Shown here piece after piece: positions 24,563 to 32,301 of a stretch of 64,000 nucleotides of DNA (the stretch's first letter is position 1; each line of letters opens with the position of its first letter). The stretch lies in the NCBI RefSeq assembly GCF_003470665.1, contig NZ_QRJZ01000002.1, positions 62,001 to 126,000 on the forward strand. Reading direction: 5' to 3'. The notes under the pieces are model-generated. The model worked only from the letters and a program-made list of their open reading frames with translations. It was not told the origin of the DNA and made no database searches. The position numbers were made by a program, and so were the translations under genes. This stretch comes from Collinsella sp. AM17-1 (GTDB lineage Bacteria > Actinomycetota > Coriobacteriia > Coriobacteriales > Coriobacteriaceae).

Positions 24563-25693
24563 ATGTCTGAGTTTGCTGCCGGTCCTGCCGGTCGTATCGA
24601 GCGTGTCCGTGCCCTGATGGTCGAGCGCGGCTACGATGCCATCGTGGTGCGCGACGAGGCCAACCTTCGTTGGCTCACGGGCGTGAAGGGCGTCTTCGAT
24701 TACACCTTCGAGTTCCCGCACGCGGCGTTTATTACGGCTGACCAGTGCCTGTTCCATACCGACTCGCGCTACCTCAACAGCTTTGAGGAGAACACGCCCG
24801 CCGGCAGCCCTTGGGTCTACGACATGGACGAGGGTACCATCCCCGGTTGGGTCGCCGGCAAGATCGCGGCCAACAAGTGCCGCGTCTGCGCTGTCGAGGA
24901 CGACATGCAGATCAACTTCTACCAGGGCATTCAGCGTGGTCTGGAGGATCGTTCCGTCGCCTGCATGCTGCCGCTGATGCATGACGACATTCGCAAGATG
25001 CGCGCCATCAAGGACGCCGAGGAGATCGAGCTCATGCGCCATGCGCAGTCGATCACCGATGCCGCCTTCCAGCATATGCTCGGCTTTATTAAGCCCGGCA
25101 TGACCGAGAAGCAGGTTCGCAACGAGCTCGAGAACTTTATGTTCGCCAACGGCGCCGATAGCCTTGCCTTCGGCTCCATCGTGGCGAGTGGTCCCAACAC
25201 CGCCAACCCGCATGCCGTGCCGAGCGACCGCGTGATCGAGAAGGGCGATTTCGTTCTTATGGATTACGGCGCGGGCTACTGTGATTACCGCTCCGACATG
25301 ACACGCACCGTCGTGATGGGCGAGCCTACCCAGGAGCAGCTCGACCTGTACGCGCTCGTGCGCCGTACACACGAGGAGTGCGTCGCCGCCATCCATCCGG
25401 GCGTGGAGGGCAACGACATTTTCAAGCTTTCCAAGAAGATCATCGGCGATGCCGGCTATGGCGATTACTACAACCATGGTCTGGGTCACGGCGTGGGCAT
25501 CGACATCCATGAGCTGCCCAACTTCAACCGCAGCAAGAACACCATCGAGGTCGGCTCGGTTATCACCATGGAGCCTGGCGTGTATCTGCCCGGCGTGGGC
25601 GGCGTGCGCCTGGAGGACTACGGCGTGGTCACCGAGAACGGCTATGAGCCCTTCACCAAGACCCCGCACGACCTGCACATTATCGATTGCTAG
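24563..25693 (+). CDS. M24 family Xaa-Pro aminopeptidase
   Basis: A 376-residue cytoplasmic aminopeptidase that releases N-terminal residues next to proline. A creatinase-like N-terminal domain is followed by the pita-bread catalytic domain. The five metal ligands are visible: Asp in [11 protein letters not shown], Asp in [12 protein letters not shown], His in [14 protein letters not shown], Glu in [10 protein letters not shown] and Glu in [11 protein letters not shown] 24563 has AGAAAGGA upstream. The pepP-efp order is widespread in Gram-positive bacteria and suits the role of EF-P at proline stretches. PepP versus PepQ substrate class is not settled. Confidence 0.92.
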   Translation: MSEFAAGPAGRIERVRALMVERGYDAIVVRDEANLRWLTGVKGVFDYTFEFPHAAFITADQCLFHTDSRYLNSFEENTPAGSPWVYDMDEGTIPGWVAGKIAANKCRVCAVEDDMQINFYQGIQRGLEDRSVACMLPLMHDDIRKMRAIKDAEEIELMRHAQSITDAAFQHMLGFIKPGMTEKQVRNELENFMFANGADSLAFGSIVASGPNTANPHAVPSDRVIEKGDFVLMDYGAGYCDYRSDMTRTVVMGEPTQEQLDLYALVRRTHEECVAAIHPGVEGNDIFKLSKKIIGDAGYGDYYNHGLGHGVGIDIHELPNFNRSKNTIEVGSVITMEPGVYLPGVGGVRLEDYGVVTENGYEPFTKTPHDLHIIDC

Positions 25694-25712
25694 CTCATTT
25701 CGATAGATTTTT

Positions 25713-25757
25713 GGGGCGGGGTGTCCGGAGCAATTCGGGCGCCCCGCGTTCTCTTTT
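25713..25757 (+). terminator. Terminator after the Xaa-Pro peptidase gene
   Basis: GCGGGG...CCG pairs with CGG...CCCCGC, followed by GTTCTCTTTTT. Confidence 0.75.
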
Positions 25758-25766
25758 TATGCGCTC

Positions 25767-25795
25767 GCTGCAGGCGCCGTCTGCAAGTGTATAAT
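25767..25795 (+). promoter_or_regulatory. Promoter of the efp operon
   Basis: A consensus TATAAT at 25790-25795, directly preceded by TG, stands 17 nt after a weak -35 GCTGCA. The predicted start is about 50 nt before the efp ATG. Confidence 0.6.
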
Positions 25796-25852
25796 TTCGG
25801 TCGTATGTAAATTGGACGCTTGTGCGTTCTGCCCATAACAAGAAAGGTCGCT

Positions 25853-26416
25853 ATGCCTACCATTTCTACCGCCGACTTCAAGAACGGCCTCGGTCTCCGC
25901 ATTAAGGACAAGGTCTACACCATTGTCGAGTTCCAGCATGTCAAGCCGGGCAAGGGCGGCGCGTTTGTGCGCTACAAGACCCGCGACATCAAGAGCGGCC
26001 GCGTCGTCGAGAACACCTGCAACGCCGGCACCAAGTTCGAGAGCGTCATGCTCACCACCCGTGAGTTCCAGTACCTCTACAACGATGGCGCCGACTACAT
26101 CTTCATGGACAATGAGACCTATGAGCAGGTTCCTGTTCCCGAGGACATGGTGGGCGAGAACTCCAAGTGGCTGCGCGAGAACGACATTTGCCAGCTGCTC
26201 TTCGCCGACGATGAGCTCATGGGCGTGACCCCGCCGATGTTCATCGAGACCACCATCGTCCAGACCGACCCGGGCTTTAAGGGCGACACCGTCCAGGGCT
26301 CCACCAAGCCGGCCACGATCGACACCGGCGCTGTCATCCAGGTCCCCATGTACCTCAACGAGGGCGAGGTCATCAAGGTTGACACCCGCGACGGCAAGTT
26401 CGTCTCCCGCGTCTAG
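25853..26416 (+). CDS. efp: Translation elongation factor P
   Basis: A 187-residue EF-P with the three beta-barrel domains at normal length. It rescues ribosomes stalled at consecutive prolines. The loop tip is KPGKGGAF with Lys34 at the position modified in other bacteria; no EpmA/EpmB modification genes are in the window. The C-terminal block GDTVQGSTKPATIDTGAVIQVPMYLNEGE is canonical. ATG 25853 has AGAAAGG upstream and gives the standard length; the longer open frame upstream is not used. First gene of the efp-asp23-nusB-xseB run. Confidence 0.97.
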   Translation: MPTISTADFKNGLGLRIKDKVYTIVEFQHVKPGKGGAFVRYKTRDIKSGRVVENTCNAGTKFESVMLTTREFQYLYNDGADYIFMDNETYEQVPVPEDMVGENSKWLRENDICQLLFADDELMGVTPPMFIETTIVQTDPGFKGDTVQGSTKPATIDTGAVIQVPMYLNEGEVIKVDTRDGKFVSRV

Positions 26417-26440
26417 CAACCAACTCTTCTAGGAGGACTC

Positions 26441-26803
26441 ATGCCCCAGGAAATCAAGATTGACGGCATCGGCATTTCGCCCGATGTTCTGACCGCCATC
26501 GTCTCGCGCGCCGTGTCCGATGTCGAGGGCATCGCCTCCGTTGGCGTCAAGGACCTTGCCACCAACCTTGTCTCCATGATGCTCTCGTCTAAGGCCCCGG
26601 CTTCCGAGCCGGCGGTCGAAGCCGAGGTCGTCGGCGACAAGCTCGCACTCACCGTGCGTGTCGTGGTGTTCTTTGGCTATCCGTTCAAGAAACTCGCCGA
26701 GGCCGTTCGCGCCGCTGTAGTCGCCGCCATCGATGCCCAGGTGGGTGTCGAGGTCGAGCGCGTTGACGTTTGCATCGACGGCCTCGTTTTCCCCAAGGAG
26801 TAA
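26441..26803 (+). CDS. Asp23/Gls24 family envelope stress protein
   Basis: A 120-residue Asp23/Gls24 family protein: GISPDVLTAIVSRAVSDVEGIASVGVK is the family N-terminal block, and LTVRVVVFFGYPFKKLAEAVRAAV the second. Members in Gram-positive bacteria are linked to envelope stress and often lie between efp and nusB, exactly as here. No membrane segment. AGGAGG precedes ATG 26441. Confidence 0.9.
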   Translation: MPQEIKIDGIGISPDVLTAIVSRAVSDVEGIASVGVKDLATNLVSMMLSSKAPASEPAVEAEVVGDKLALTVRVVVFFGYPFKKLAEAVRAAVVAAIDAQVGVEVERVDVCIDGLVFPKE

Positions 26804-26806
26804 CCT

Positions 26807-27394
26807 TTGAGCCTTAAGGTTTATCGCGGGCGCACGCTTGCCCGCAGTCAGGCGCTGCAGCTGCTGTTCCAGGCCGAGGCCACGGACAGCCCGCTCGAGC
26901 GCGTCCTCGAGGGCGATTTCCTGATCTCGAAGGGCCCCCTCGACCCCTATGCTCTGGAGCTGTGCCGCGGTGCCTACGAGCATATCGATCGCATCGACTG
27001 TGCCCTGCGCGCCGTCGCCAAGAACTGGGATCTTATGCGCATGCCCGGCGCCGACCGCAATCTGCTGCGTATCGCCGTCTACGAGATGCGCTTCCTCACC
27101 GACGAAGAGGTCTCGGACGCTATCGTGATCAACGAGGCCGTCGAACTTGCCAAGGCCTATGGCACCGACCAGTCCGCCTCGTTTGTCAACGGCGTGCTGG
27201 GCAAGATCGCTCGCAGCGAGGAGCTGCCGGGCGAGGACCTGTACCAGGAACTGCTGGCCGAGGATCGCGCTCGCGAGGAGGCCCAGGCTGCTGAGGCTGC
27301 CGCCAAGGTCGCTGCCGCTCAGGCTACCGCCGGTGTACTTGCCGAGGATGTGGACGCTGCTGAGGCCGTCGAGGCCGACTCCGTCGAGGAGTAG
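26807..27394 (+). CDS. nusB: Transcription antitermination factor NusB
   Basis: A 195-residue protein: the all-helical NusB domain fills about residues 1-145, with RSQALQLLFQAEA near the N-terminus and the family C-terminal block DQSASFVNGVLGKIA. It binds boxA RNA with NusE in ribosomal RNA antitermination. An Ala/Glu-rich acidic tail of about 50 residues is extra. The start is TTG 26807, with AAGGAG 6 nt upstream and only three bases after the previous stop. Confidence 0.93.
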   Translation: MSLKVYRGRTLARSQALQLLFQAEATDSPLERVLEGDFLISKGPLDPYALELCRGAYEHIDRIDCALRAVAKNWDLMRMPGADRNLLRIAVYEMRFLTDEEVSDAIVINEAVELAKAYGTDQSASFVNGVLGKIARSEELPGEDLYQELLAEDRAREEAQAAEAAAKVAAAQATAGVLAEDVDAAEAVEADSVEE

Positions 27395-27396
27395 CC

Positions 27397-27636
27397 ATGC
27401 CAGAGGGTTCTGTCCGCAACTTTGACGAGATCTCGGACCGTCTGGACCAGATCATTGCTACCGTTCGCTCCAAGGATACGTCCTTGGAGCGTTCACTCGA
27501 TCTGTTTGACGAAGCGATTGAGCTGGGCTCCCGCGCGGTCGATATGGTCGACAAGTTTGAGCTGACGCCGCGTGAGGCCGATAAGCTCGAGCAGGAATAC
27601 GATGAGGATGCGGCAAACGAATCCCAGGATAGCTAG
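27397..27636 (+). CDS. xseB: Exodeoxyribonuclease VII small subunit
   Basis: A 79-residue two-helix protein with the XseB core FDEISDRLDQIIATVRSKDTSLERSLDLFDEAIELG. It forms an oligomeric arm on the catalytic XseA subunit. No xseA gene is adjacent or anywhere in the window; in many relatives xseA sits between nusB and xseB. ATG 27397 starts two bases after nusB. Confidence 0.88.
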   Translation: MPEGSVRNFDEISDRLDQIIATVRSKDTSLERSLDLFDEAIELGSRAVDMVDKFELTPREADKLEQEYDEDAANESQDS

Positions 27637-27670
27637 CCGCATCTCCGGATACGAATGGTTGATGGCATTC

Positions 27671-28474
27671 ATGAAACGCGTGCGTCTTGATGACGAACTG
27701 ATTTCACAGGGCATCTGCGCCGATCGCGCGGATGCCCTTCGCACTCTTATGGCCGGCTTGGTTTCGAGCGGCGGTGAGCGTTTGGCCTCTCCGGGGCTCA
27801 AGGTGACGCCGGGCCTGCCGCTACACGTTAAGGGGCGCATTCCGTACGTTGGGCGCGGCGGCCTTAAGCTTGAGGGTGCGCTCGATGCGTTTTGTATCGA
27901 CCCCACGGGCCTTGCCTGCCTGGACGTAGGCTGCTCTACCGGCGGCTTTACCGATTGCCTGCTCAAGCGCGGAGCTGCGACCGTTGTCTCGGTGGACGTG
28001 GGTCGCGCACAGTTCGATTGGTCGTTGCGTCAGGACGATCGCGTGACGCTGCATGAGCGCACCAACGTGACGCAGTTGCCTGAGCTTGGCTATGCCGGCG
28101 CCATCGACCTGGCTGTTTGTGATGTCTCGTTTACCGGCATCGCGAATATCATCGACGCCGTGCTGGCGTGTCTGAATCCTTCGGGTTCGTTCTGCACGCT
28201 CGTAAAGCCCCAGTTTGAGGCGCCGGCTGCGCTGGTGGGCGAGGGCGGTATCGTGACCGACCTCGCCGTCCGCCGCGATACGCTCGTGGCGGCGATTGAG
28301 CTTTTTGCCGCCAAGGGCCTGTTCCCGCTTGACGTGTGCGTGTCGCCCATCCATGGCGCTAAGGGCAACGTTGAGTTTTTCCTGTACGGCACAAGGTTTG
28401 CCCCTGGCGAACGCACCGACGATGAGCTGCAATCCCAGGTATCGGTTTTGAGCGAGAAAGCTGCAACGCTATGA
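27671..28474 (+). CDS. tlyA: TlyA family rRNA (cytidine-2'-O)-methyltransferase
   Basis: An N-terminal S4 RNA-binding domain (MKRVRLDDELISQGICADRADALRTLMAG) is followed by an RrmJ-type methyltransferase domain with the S-adenosylmethionine motif LDVGCSTGGFTDCLL and later CDVSFTGIANI and LVKPQFEA. TlyA proteins 2'-O-methylate 16S and/or 23S rRNA and are needed for capreomycin action in mycobacteria. I start at ATG 27671 because the family begins with this S4 helix; ATG 27662 is in frame and neither has a clear ribosome site. It overlaps nadK by four bases. Confidence 0.9.
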   Translation: MKRVRLDDELISQGICADRADALRTLMAGLVSSGGERLASPGLKVTPGLPLHVKGRIPYVGRGGLKLEGALDAFCIDPTGLACLDVGCSTGGFTDCLLKRGAATVVSVDVGRAQFDWSLRQDDRVTLHERTNVTQLPELGYAGAIDLAVCDVSFTGIANIIDAVLACLNPSGSFCTLVKPQFEAPAALVGEGGIVTDLAVRRDTLVAAIELFAAKGLFPLDVCVSPIHGAKGNVEFFLYGTRFAPGERTDDELQSQVSVLSEKAATL

Positions 28475-29331
28475 AAGTCTTTCTGGTTCCCAATTACTAC
28501 AAGCAAGAGGCGGTCGAGAGCGGCCTGATGCTCGAGCTTTGGCTTTCGCGCCAGGGCTACGAGGTCGCATGGGCTGCCGATCAGCGCTCCAAGATCCAAA
28601 GCGCGCCCGATGTTGACGATGCCGACCTGGTCATTACGCTCGGCGGCGACGGAACGCTGCTGCGCGCGGCTCGTATCCTCAACTACCGCGAGATTCCCAT
28701 TTTGGGTCTTTCCTATGGTCATCTGGGCTTTTTGACGGCAGCGAGCCCCGAGGAGCGCGACATTTTAAAGGTTGTGAGCGATGCTCTGTCCGGCGAGCTC
28801 CACGTGAGCCGCCGCGCCACCATCGCCGCCGATATCGTTTCGGTGCGCGAAGACGGCACGAAGGATGTCGTGCGCACGTTTGCCCTCAACGACATGGCAC
28901 TTACGCGCGGCCCCCTTTCCGATATGGTTGAGTTTGACATTACGGTGTCCGGCCATCATATCGATCGCCTGCGCGGTGACGGTGTCGTCGTGTCGACGGC
29001 GACTGGCTCTACCGGCTATGCGCTGAGCGCCGGCGGCCCTATCGTGAGCCCCGATTATACGGGCATGGTTTGCGTGCCCATCGCGCCGCACACCATTCAG
29101 GCTCGCGCTTTCTTGACATCGCCAAGCGATGTCGTTGAGATCTTTATGTCCGACGACCGCCCGAGTGTGCCTGCCATCGCTATCGACGGACAGTTTATTA
29201 CCTGCGACGGCACGGTCGAGAGCGTGGCTGTGCGTCGCGGTCCCGGCGATGTGCTGCTGCTGGATTACGGTCCCGAGAGCTTCTATAACTCGGTGAGTCG
29301 CGTGTTCTATGGAGTGCGTCATGATCGATGA
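28471..29331 (+). CDS. nadK: NAD(+) kinase
   Basis: A 286-residue cytoplasmic NAD kinase that makes NADP. The diagnostic TLGGDGTLLRAARI motif is at about residue 56, the substrate block NDMALTRG follows, and STATGSTGYALSAGGP is the conserved adenosine-binding loop. The gene is coupled to tlyA (ATGA) and overlaps recN by 11 bases. Confidence 0.96.
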   Translation: MKVFLVPNYYKQEAVESGLMLELWLSRQGYEVAWAADQRSKIQSAPDVDDADLVITLGGDGTLLRAARILNYREIPILGLSYGHLGFLTAASPEERDILKVVSDALSGELHVSRRATIAADIVSVREDGTKDVVRTFALNDMALTRGPLSDMVEFDITVSGHHIDRLRGDGVVVSTATGSTGYALSAGGPIVSPDYTGMVCVPIAPHTIQARAFLTSPSDVVEIFMSDDRPSVPAIAIDGQFITCDGTVESVAVRRGPGDVLLLDYGPESFYNSVSRVFYGVRHDR

Positions 29332-30949
29332 GCTGCAGGTTTCCAACATTGCACTCATTCGCGAGGCGACGTTGGTTCCGAGTGCGGGTCTAACGGTTCT
29401 GACCGGCGAGACCGGTGCTGGTAAGACCGCACTGCTCTCGGCACTCAAGCTCATTTTGGGCGAGCGCGCCGATTCGTCGACGGTTCGCGAGGGCGAGGCG
29501 CTTGCCAGCGTCGAGGCGCGTCTGTTTGACGGTCCGCACGACACGGAGGGCTTCACCGTGCAGCGCAGCCTTTCTGCCGAGGGCCGCAGCCGCGTAAAAA
29601 TTGACGGCCGTATCGCCAGCGTGCGCGAGCTTTCGGAGCGCGTTGGCGTGATGATGGATCTTTGCGGCCAGCATGAACATCAGCGCCTGCTCGACCCGGC
29701 GCACCATGTTGCCATGGTCGATGCTTGGGCTGGGCGCGCGGCGCTTGAGGCGCTCGAGAAGTATCGTGCCTGCTTTAAGGCTTCGCGTGCTGCCGCCAAG
29801 GAGCTTCGCCGTGTGGAGGAAGCCTCACGTGCGCAGGGGAGTCGCGTCGAGGAAGCGCGTTTTGCCCTCGAGCGTATCGCCGAGGTCGACCCCAAGCCAG
29901 GCGAGTACGAGGAACTCGAGGAGCTGCTGCCGCGCTCGGAGCACGCTGAGGTCTTGGTGGCGACGGCCAACGAGGCCCATGCATCGCTTGCTGCCGAGGG
30001 GGGAGCGCTCGATGCCGTGAATGGCGCCGTGGCCGAGCTTTCACGCATGACGACCGTTGACCGCAAGCTCGGTGACATTGCCGATGCGCTTTCGGATGCC
30101 TGCATCTCGCTTGAGGATTGCGCCAACGAGCTGCGTGCCTATCGCGATGGCGTTGCGTTTGACCCTCGTGAGCTCGCTCGCATGCGCGAGCGGTATTCCG
30201 ACCTCAAGGGCCTGCTGCGTCAGTGGGGTCCCACCATGGACGATGTCTTTGCCATGCGCGACCGCTCACGAGAGCTGCTGTCTCTAGTCGATGATGGTGA
30301 TGAGCAGATCAAGAAGGCTCGCGAGGCACTCGGGTGCGCTGAACGCGATCTTTTTGCTGCTGCTAAGGCGCTTAAGCGCGCGCGGAACACCGCTGCCCCG
30401 CGCTTTTGTCACGAGGTTGGCCGTCAGATGGCGCGCCTGGAGATGGGCGGTGCCGAGCTGGTCTGGGAGTCGCGCGATCTTCCGCGTGCCGAATGGACGC
30501 CGGCGGGCCCTTCAAGCTACGAGCTGCTATATCGCAGCGGCGCTGGCTTGACACCTCGTCCCTTGCGCCGCATTGCGTCGGGCGGCGAGCTCAGCCGCGT
30601 CATGCTGGCAAGCAAGGTTGTCCTCGGTAACGCGGACGGTGTTGATACGTTGGTGTTTGACGAGGTCGATGCTGGTGTCGGTGGCTCCACGGCGCGTGCA
30701 CTTGCGGGCGTGCTGACAGATCTCGCCGCTACGCATCAGGTGATTGTCGTAACCCACTTGGCGCAGGTCGCCGTCATGGCCGACAAGCATTACGTGGTCA
30801 GTAAAGAGCCCGGCGACTTTCCCCAAACGCATCTGGACGAGGTGACCGGCGATGCCCGTACCGCAGAGATCGCCCGTATGCTGAGCGGCGATCAATCGGA
30901 GGCAAGCCTAGCGCACGCCAGGCAGATGCTGGAAGAAGCGCGTGCTTAG
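29321..30949 (+). CDS. recN: DNA repair protein RecN
   Basis: A 542-residue SMC-like protein for double-strand break repair. Walker A is LTGETGAGKTALLSALKLILGERA, a long helical coiled-coil region lies in the middle (about residues 150-360), and the C-terminal half has the ABC signature GGELSRVMLASK and Walker B TLVFDEVDAGVGG. I chose ATG 29321 (MIDELQVSNIALIREA) over 29309 because it matches the family N-terminus. It ends the alaS-to-recN run; the palindromic terminator follows. Confidence 0.95.
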   Translation: MIDELQVSNIALIREATLVPSAGLTVLTGETGAGKTALLSALKLILGERADSSTVREGEALASVEARLFDGPHDTEGFTVQRSLSAEGRSRVKIDGRIASVRELSERVGVMMDLCGQHEHQRLLDPAHHVAMVDAWAGRAALEALEKYRACFKASRAAAKELRRVEEASRAQGSRVEEARFALERIAEVDPKPGEYEELEELLPRSEHAEVLVATANEAHASLAAEGGALDAVNGAVAELSRMTTVDRKLGDIADALSDACISLEDCANELRAYRDGVAFDPRELARMRERYSDLKGLLRQWGPTMDDVFAMRDRSRELLSLVDDGDEQIKKAREALGCAERDLFAAAKALKRARNTAAPRFCHEVGRQMARLEMGGAELVWESRDLPRAEWTPAGPSSYELLYRSGAGLTPRPLRRIASGGELSRVMLASKVVLGNADGVDTLVFDEVDAGVGGSTARALAGVLTDLAATHQVIVVTHLAQVAVMADKHYVVSKEPGDFPQTHLDEVTGDARTAEIARMLSGDQSEASLAHARQMLEEARA

Positions 30950-30980
30950 GCCGTGCCGCCACATGCATGTCCGACCTGTC

Positions 30981-31142
30981 CGCCACGAAACCGGCCCATC
31001 TACTACGTTTAATAGGCCATCGGGAACCATGTCAAGAATTGCAAAAAGAAAACCGCAGGTAGAGCGCCTGCGGTTTTCTCTATTTTCGGTATGTGGTTGG
31101 GCCATACGGATAAAACGTAGTAGATAGGCCGGTTTCGTGGCG
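30981..31142. repeat. Long inverted repeat flanking a bidirectional terminator
   Basis: The arms CGCCACGAAACCGGCC... (30981-31010) and its reverse complement (31113-31142) match at 29 of 30 positions. Between them lies a second, smaller hairpin with terminator form. The element fills the convergent gap between recN and the rpiR-type gene. Confidence 0.8.
31048..31084 (+). terminator. Bidirectional terminator between recN and rpiR-type gene
   Basis: GAAAACCGCAGG / CCTGCGGTTTTC form a 12-bp stem with a 7-nt loop; T-rich flanks exist on both strands (TCTATTTT on plus; TTCTTTTTGC on minus), so it can end both convergent transcripts. Confidence 0.85.
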
Positions 31143-31170
31143 AGTGGCGTTTATCGGCTCCCTAAAATGT

Positions 31171-32028
31171 CTACTCTACGACCTTATCCGGCTGGATGAG
31201 CTCTTCGTAGTAGCTGATGTGCTCGCGCGCGTCCTCGATTTCGGGCAGCAGGAAGTTGTAGATGACCTCTATGATCATCGTGGCGCTCATCTTGGAGAAC
31301 GCGAAGTCGCCCGTTGTCAGCAGTGCCTCGTGATTGACGGTATTAAAGGTGTAGTCGGCTAGGCGCGCAAGTGGAGACTTGCTGTCGCTGCTGATGACGA
31401 CTACAGTGGCGCCGCAATCGCGAGCTGCTTTTGCCATGCGGTTCAGTCGACGCGACTTGCCAGAGTTCGAGATCAACACGATAACATCACCAGGGCGCAA
31501 CGTGAGCGCGAAACCAATCGAGGTCTCGCTGATGGTGCTTGCCATGCAGCGAAGGCCCAGCTGCGAAAACTTAAATGTCGCATCGAGCGCGACCGCGTTC
31601 GTATTGCCCACGGCGGCGAACTCAATAACGCCGGCATTCTTAAGCGCGTGCACAACTGCGGCCAACGTGTCGTGATCAATGCCGTCGATGGTCGCATTAA
31701 GCTCACTCACCTTGGCGGCGAGGATATTTTTAAGGCTCTGCTCCATGTTGTCGAGCGAGACCTCGTCGGTCAGGCCCTCGTTGCGCTGACTCTCCAAGTC
31801 GCGAGCCAACGAAAACTGAAAGCTGCGGAAGCTGCCAAAGCCCAGCTTGCGGCAGAAGCGCGAAACCGTCGCCTCGGACGTGGCAGCGGCTCGTGAGAGC
31901 TGGGCGGCCGTCAGGCGCGGCGCCTCGGACTGGTGCTCCAATATATAGTCGACAATGCGCTGCTCGGAATCGCTGTACCCTTTGTGTGTGCTAATAAGGG
32001 AGAGCGCGCTCTTGCTGCTATCGGTCAT
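31171..32028 (-). CDS. RpiR/MurR family transcriptional regulator
   Basis: A 285-residue regulator with an N-terminal HTH domain (LTAAQLSRAAATSEATVSRFCRKLGFGSFRSFQFSL split over residues 40-75) and a C-terminal SIS domain for phosphosugar binding (AVGNTNAVALDATFKFSQLGLRC and VLISNSGKSRRLNRMAK). It is divergent from the fructose-type PTS gene, so it probably controls that operon and itself in response to a sugar phosphate. ATG 32028 has AGGAG upstream. Candidate operators are in the 273-bp divergent gap. Confidence 0.92.
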   Translation of the reverse strand: MTDSSKSALSLISTHKGYSDSEQRIVDYILEHQSEAPRLTAAQLSRAAATSEATVSRFCRKLGFGSFRSFQFSLARDLESQRNEGLTDEVSLDNMEQSLKNILAAKVSELNATIDGIDHDTLAAVVHALKNAGVIEFAAVGNTNAVALDATFKFSQLGLRCMASTISETSIGFALTLRPGDVIVLISNSGKSRRLNRMAKAARDCGATVVVISSDSKSPLARLADYTFNTVNHEALLTTGDFAFSKMSATMIIEVIYNFLLPEIEDAREHISYYEELIQPDKVVE

Positions 32029-32042
32029 GGATGGCTCCTGGT

Positions 32043-32076
32043 TGGCATTGAAAATCGGACTCGTTTTTCAATGCCA
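32043..32076. promoter_or_regulatory. Candidate RpiR operator near the regulator's own start
   Basis: TGGCATTGAAAA and TTTTCAATGCCA form a perfect 12-bp inverted repeat with a 10-bp spacer, centred about 30 bp upstream of the regulator's start codon. Such palindromes suit a dimeric HTH protein. Confidence 0.55.
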
Positions 32077-32159
32077 TAGTATACGTGCATTTTCAATTAC
32101 AAGATACACCTTGCCGTTTCAAGTGTTGATGGTAAACTTTCACTTACCGTTTACGGTTA

Positions 32160-32174
32160 TGAAAGAACCTTTCA
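32160..32174. promoter_or_regulatory. Candidate operator in the PTS promoter region
   Basis: TGAAAG-AAC-CTTTCA is a perfect palindrome sharing the TTTCA half-site of the 32043-32076 repeat. TTTCAAGTGT also recurs at about 32117 and 32225. A small stem AAACGCGC / GCGCGTTT (32238-32259) lies further down the leader. Confidence 0.45.
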
Positions 32175-32301
32175 CCGGAGAATTGCGCCTTATCTCTTCT
32201 CACGCGGACGGTAGGTTGGTATCTTTCAAGTGTGGAAAAACGCGCATTGAAGCGCGTTTAGGGGAGCGCCTGCGGGCGCAGTACTCAAGAAGGAGGGACA
32301 C

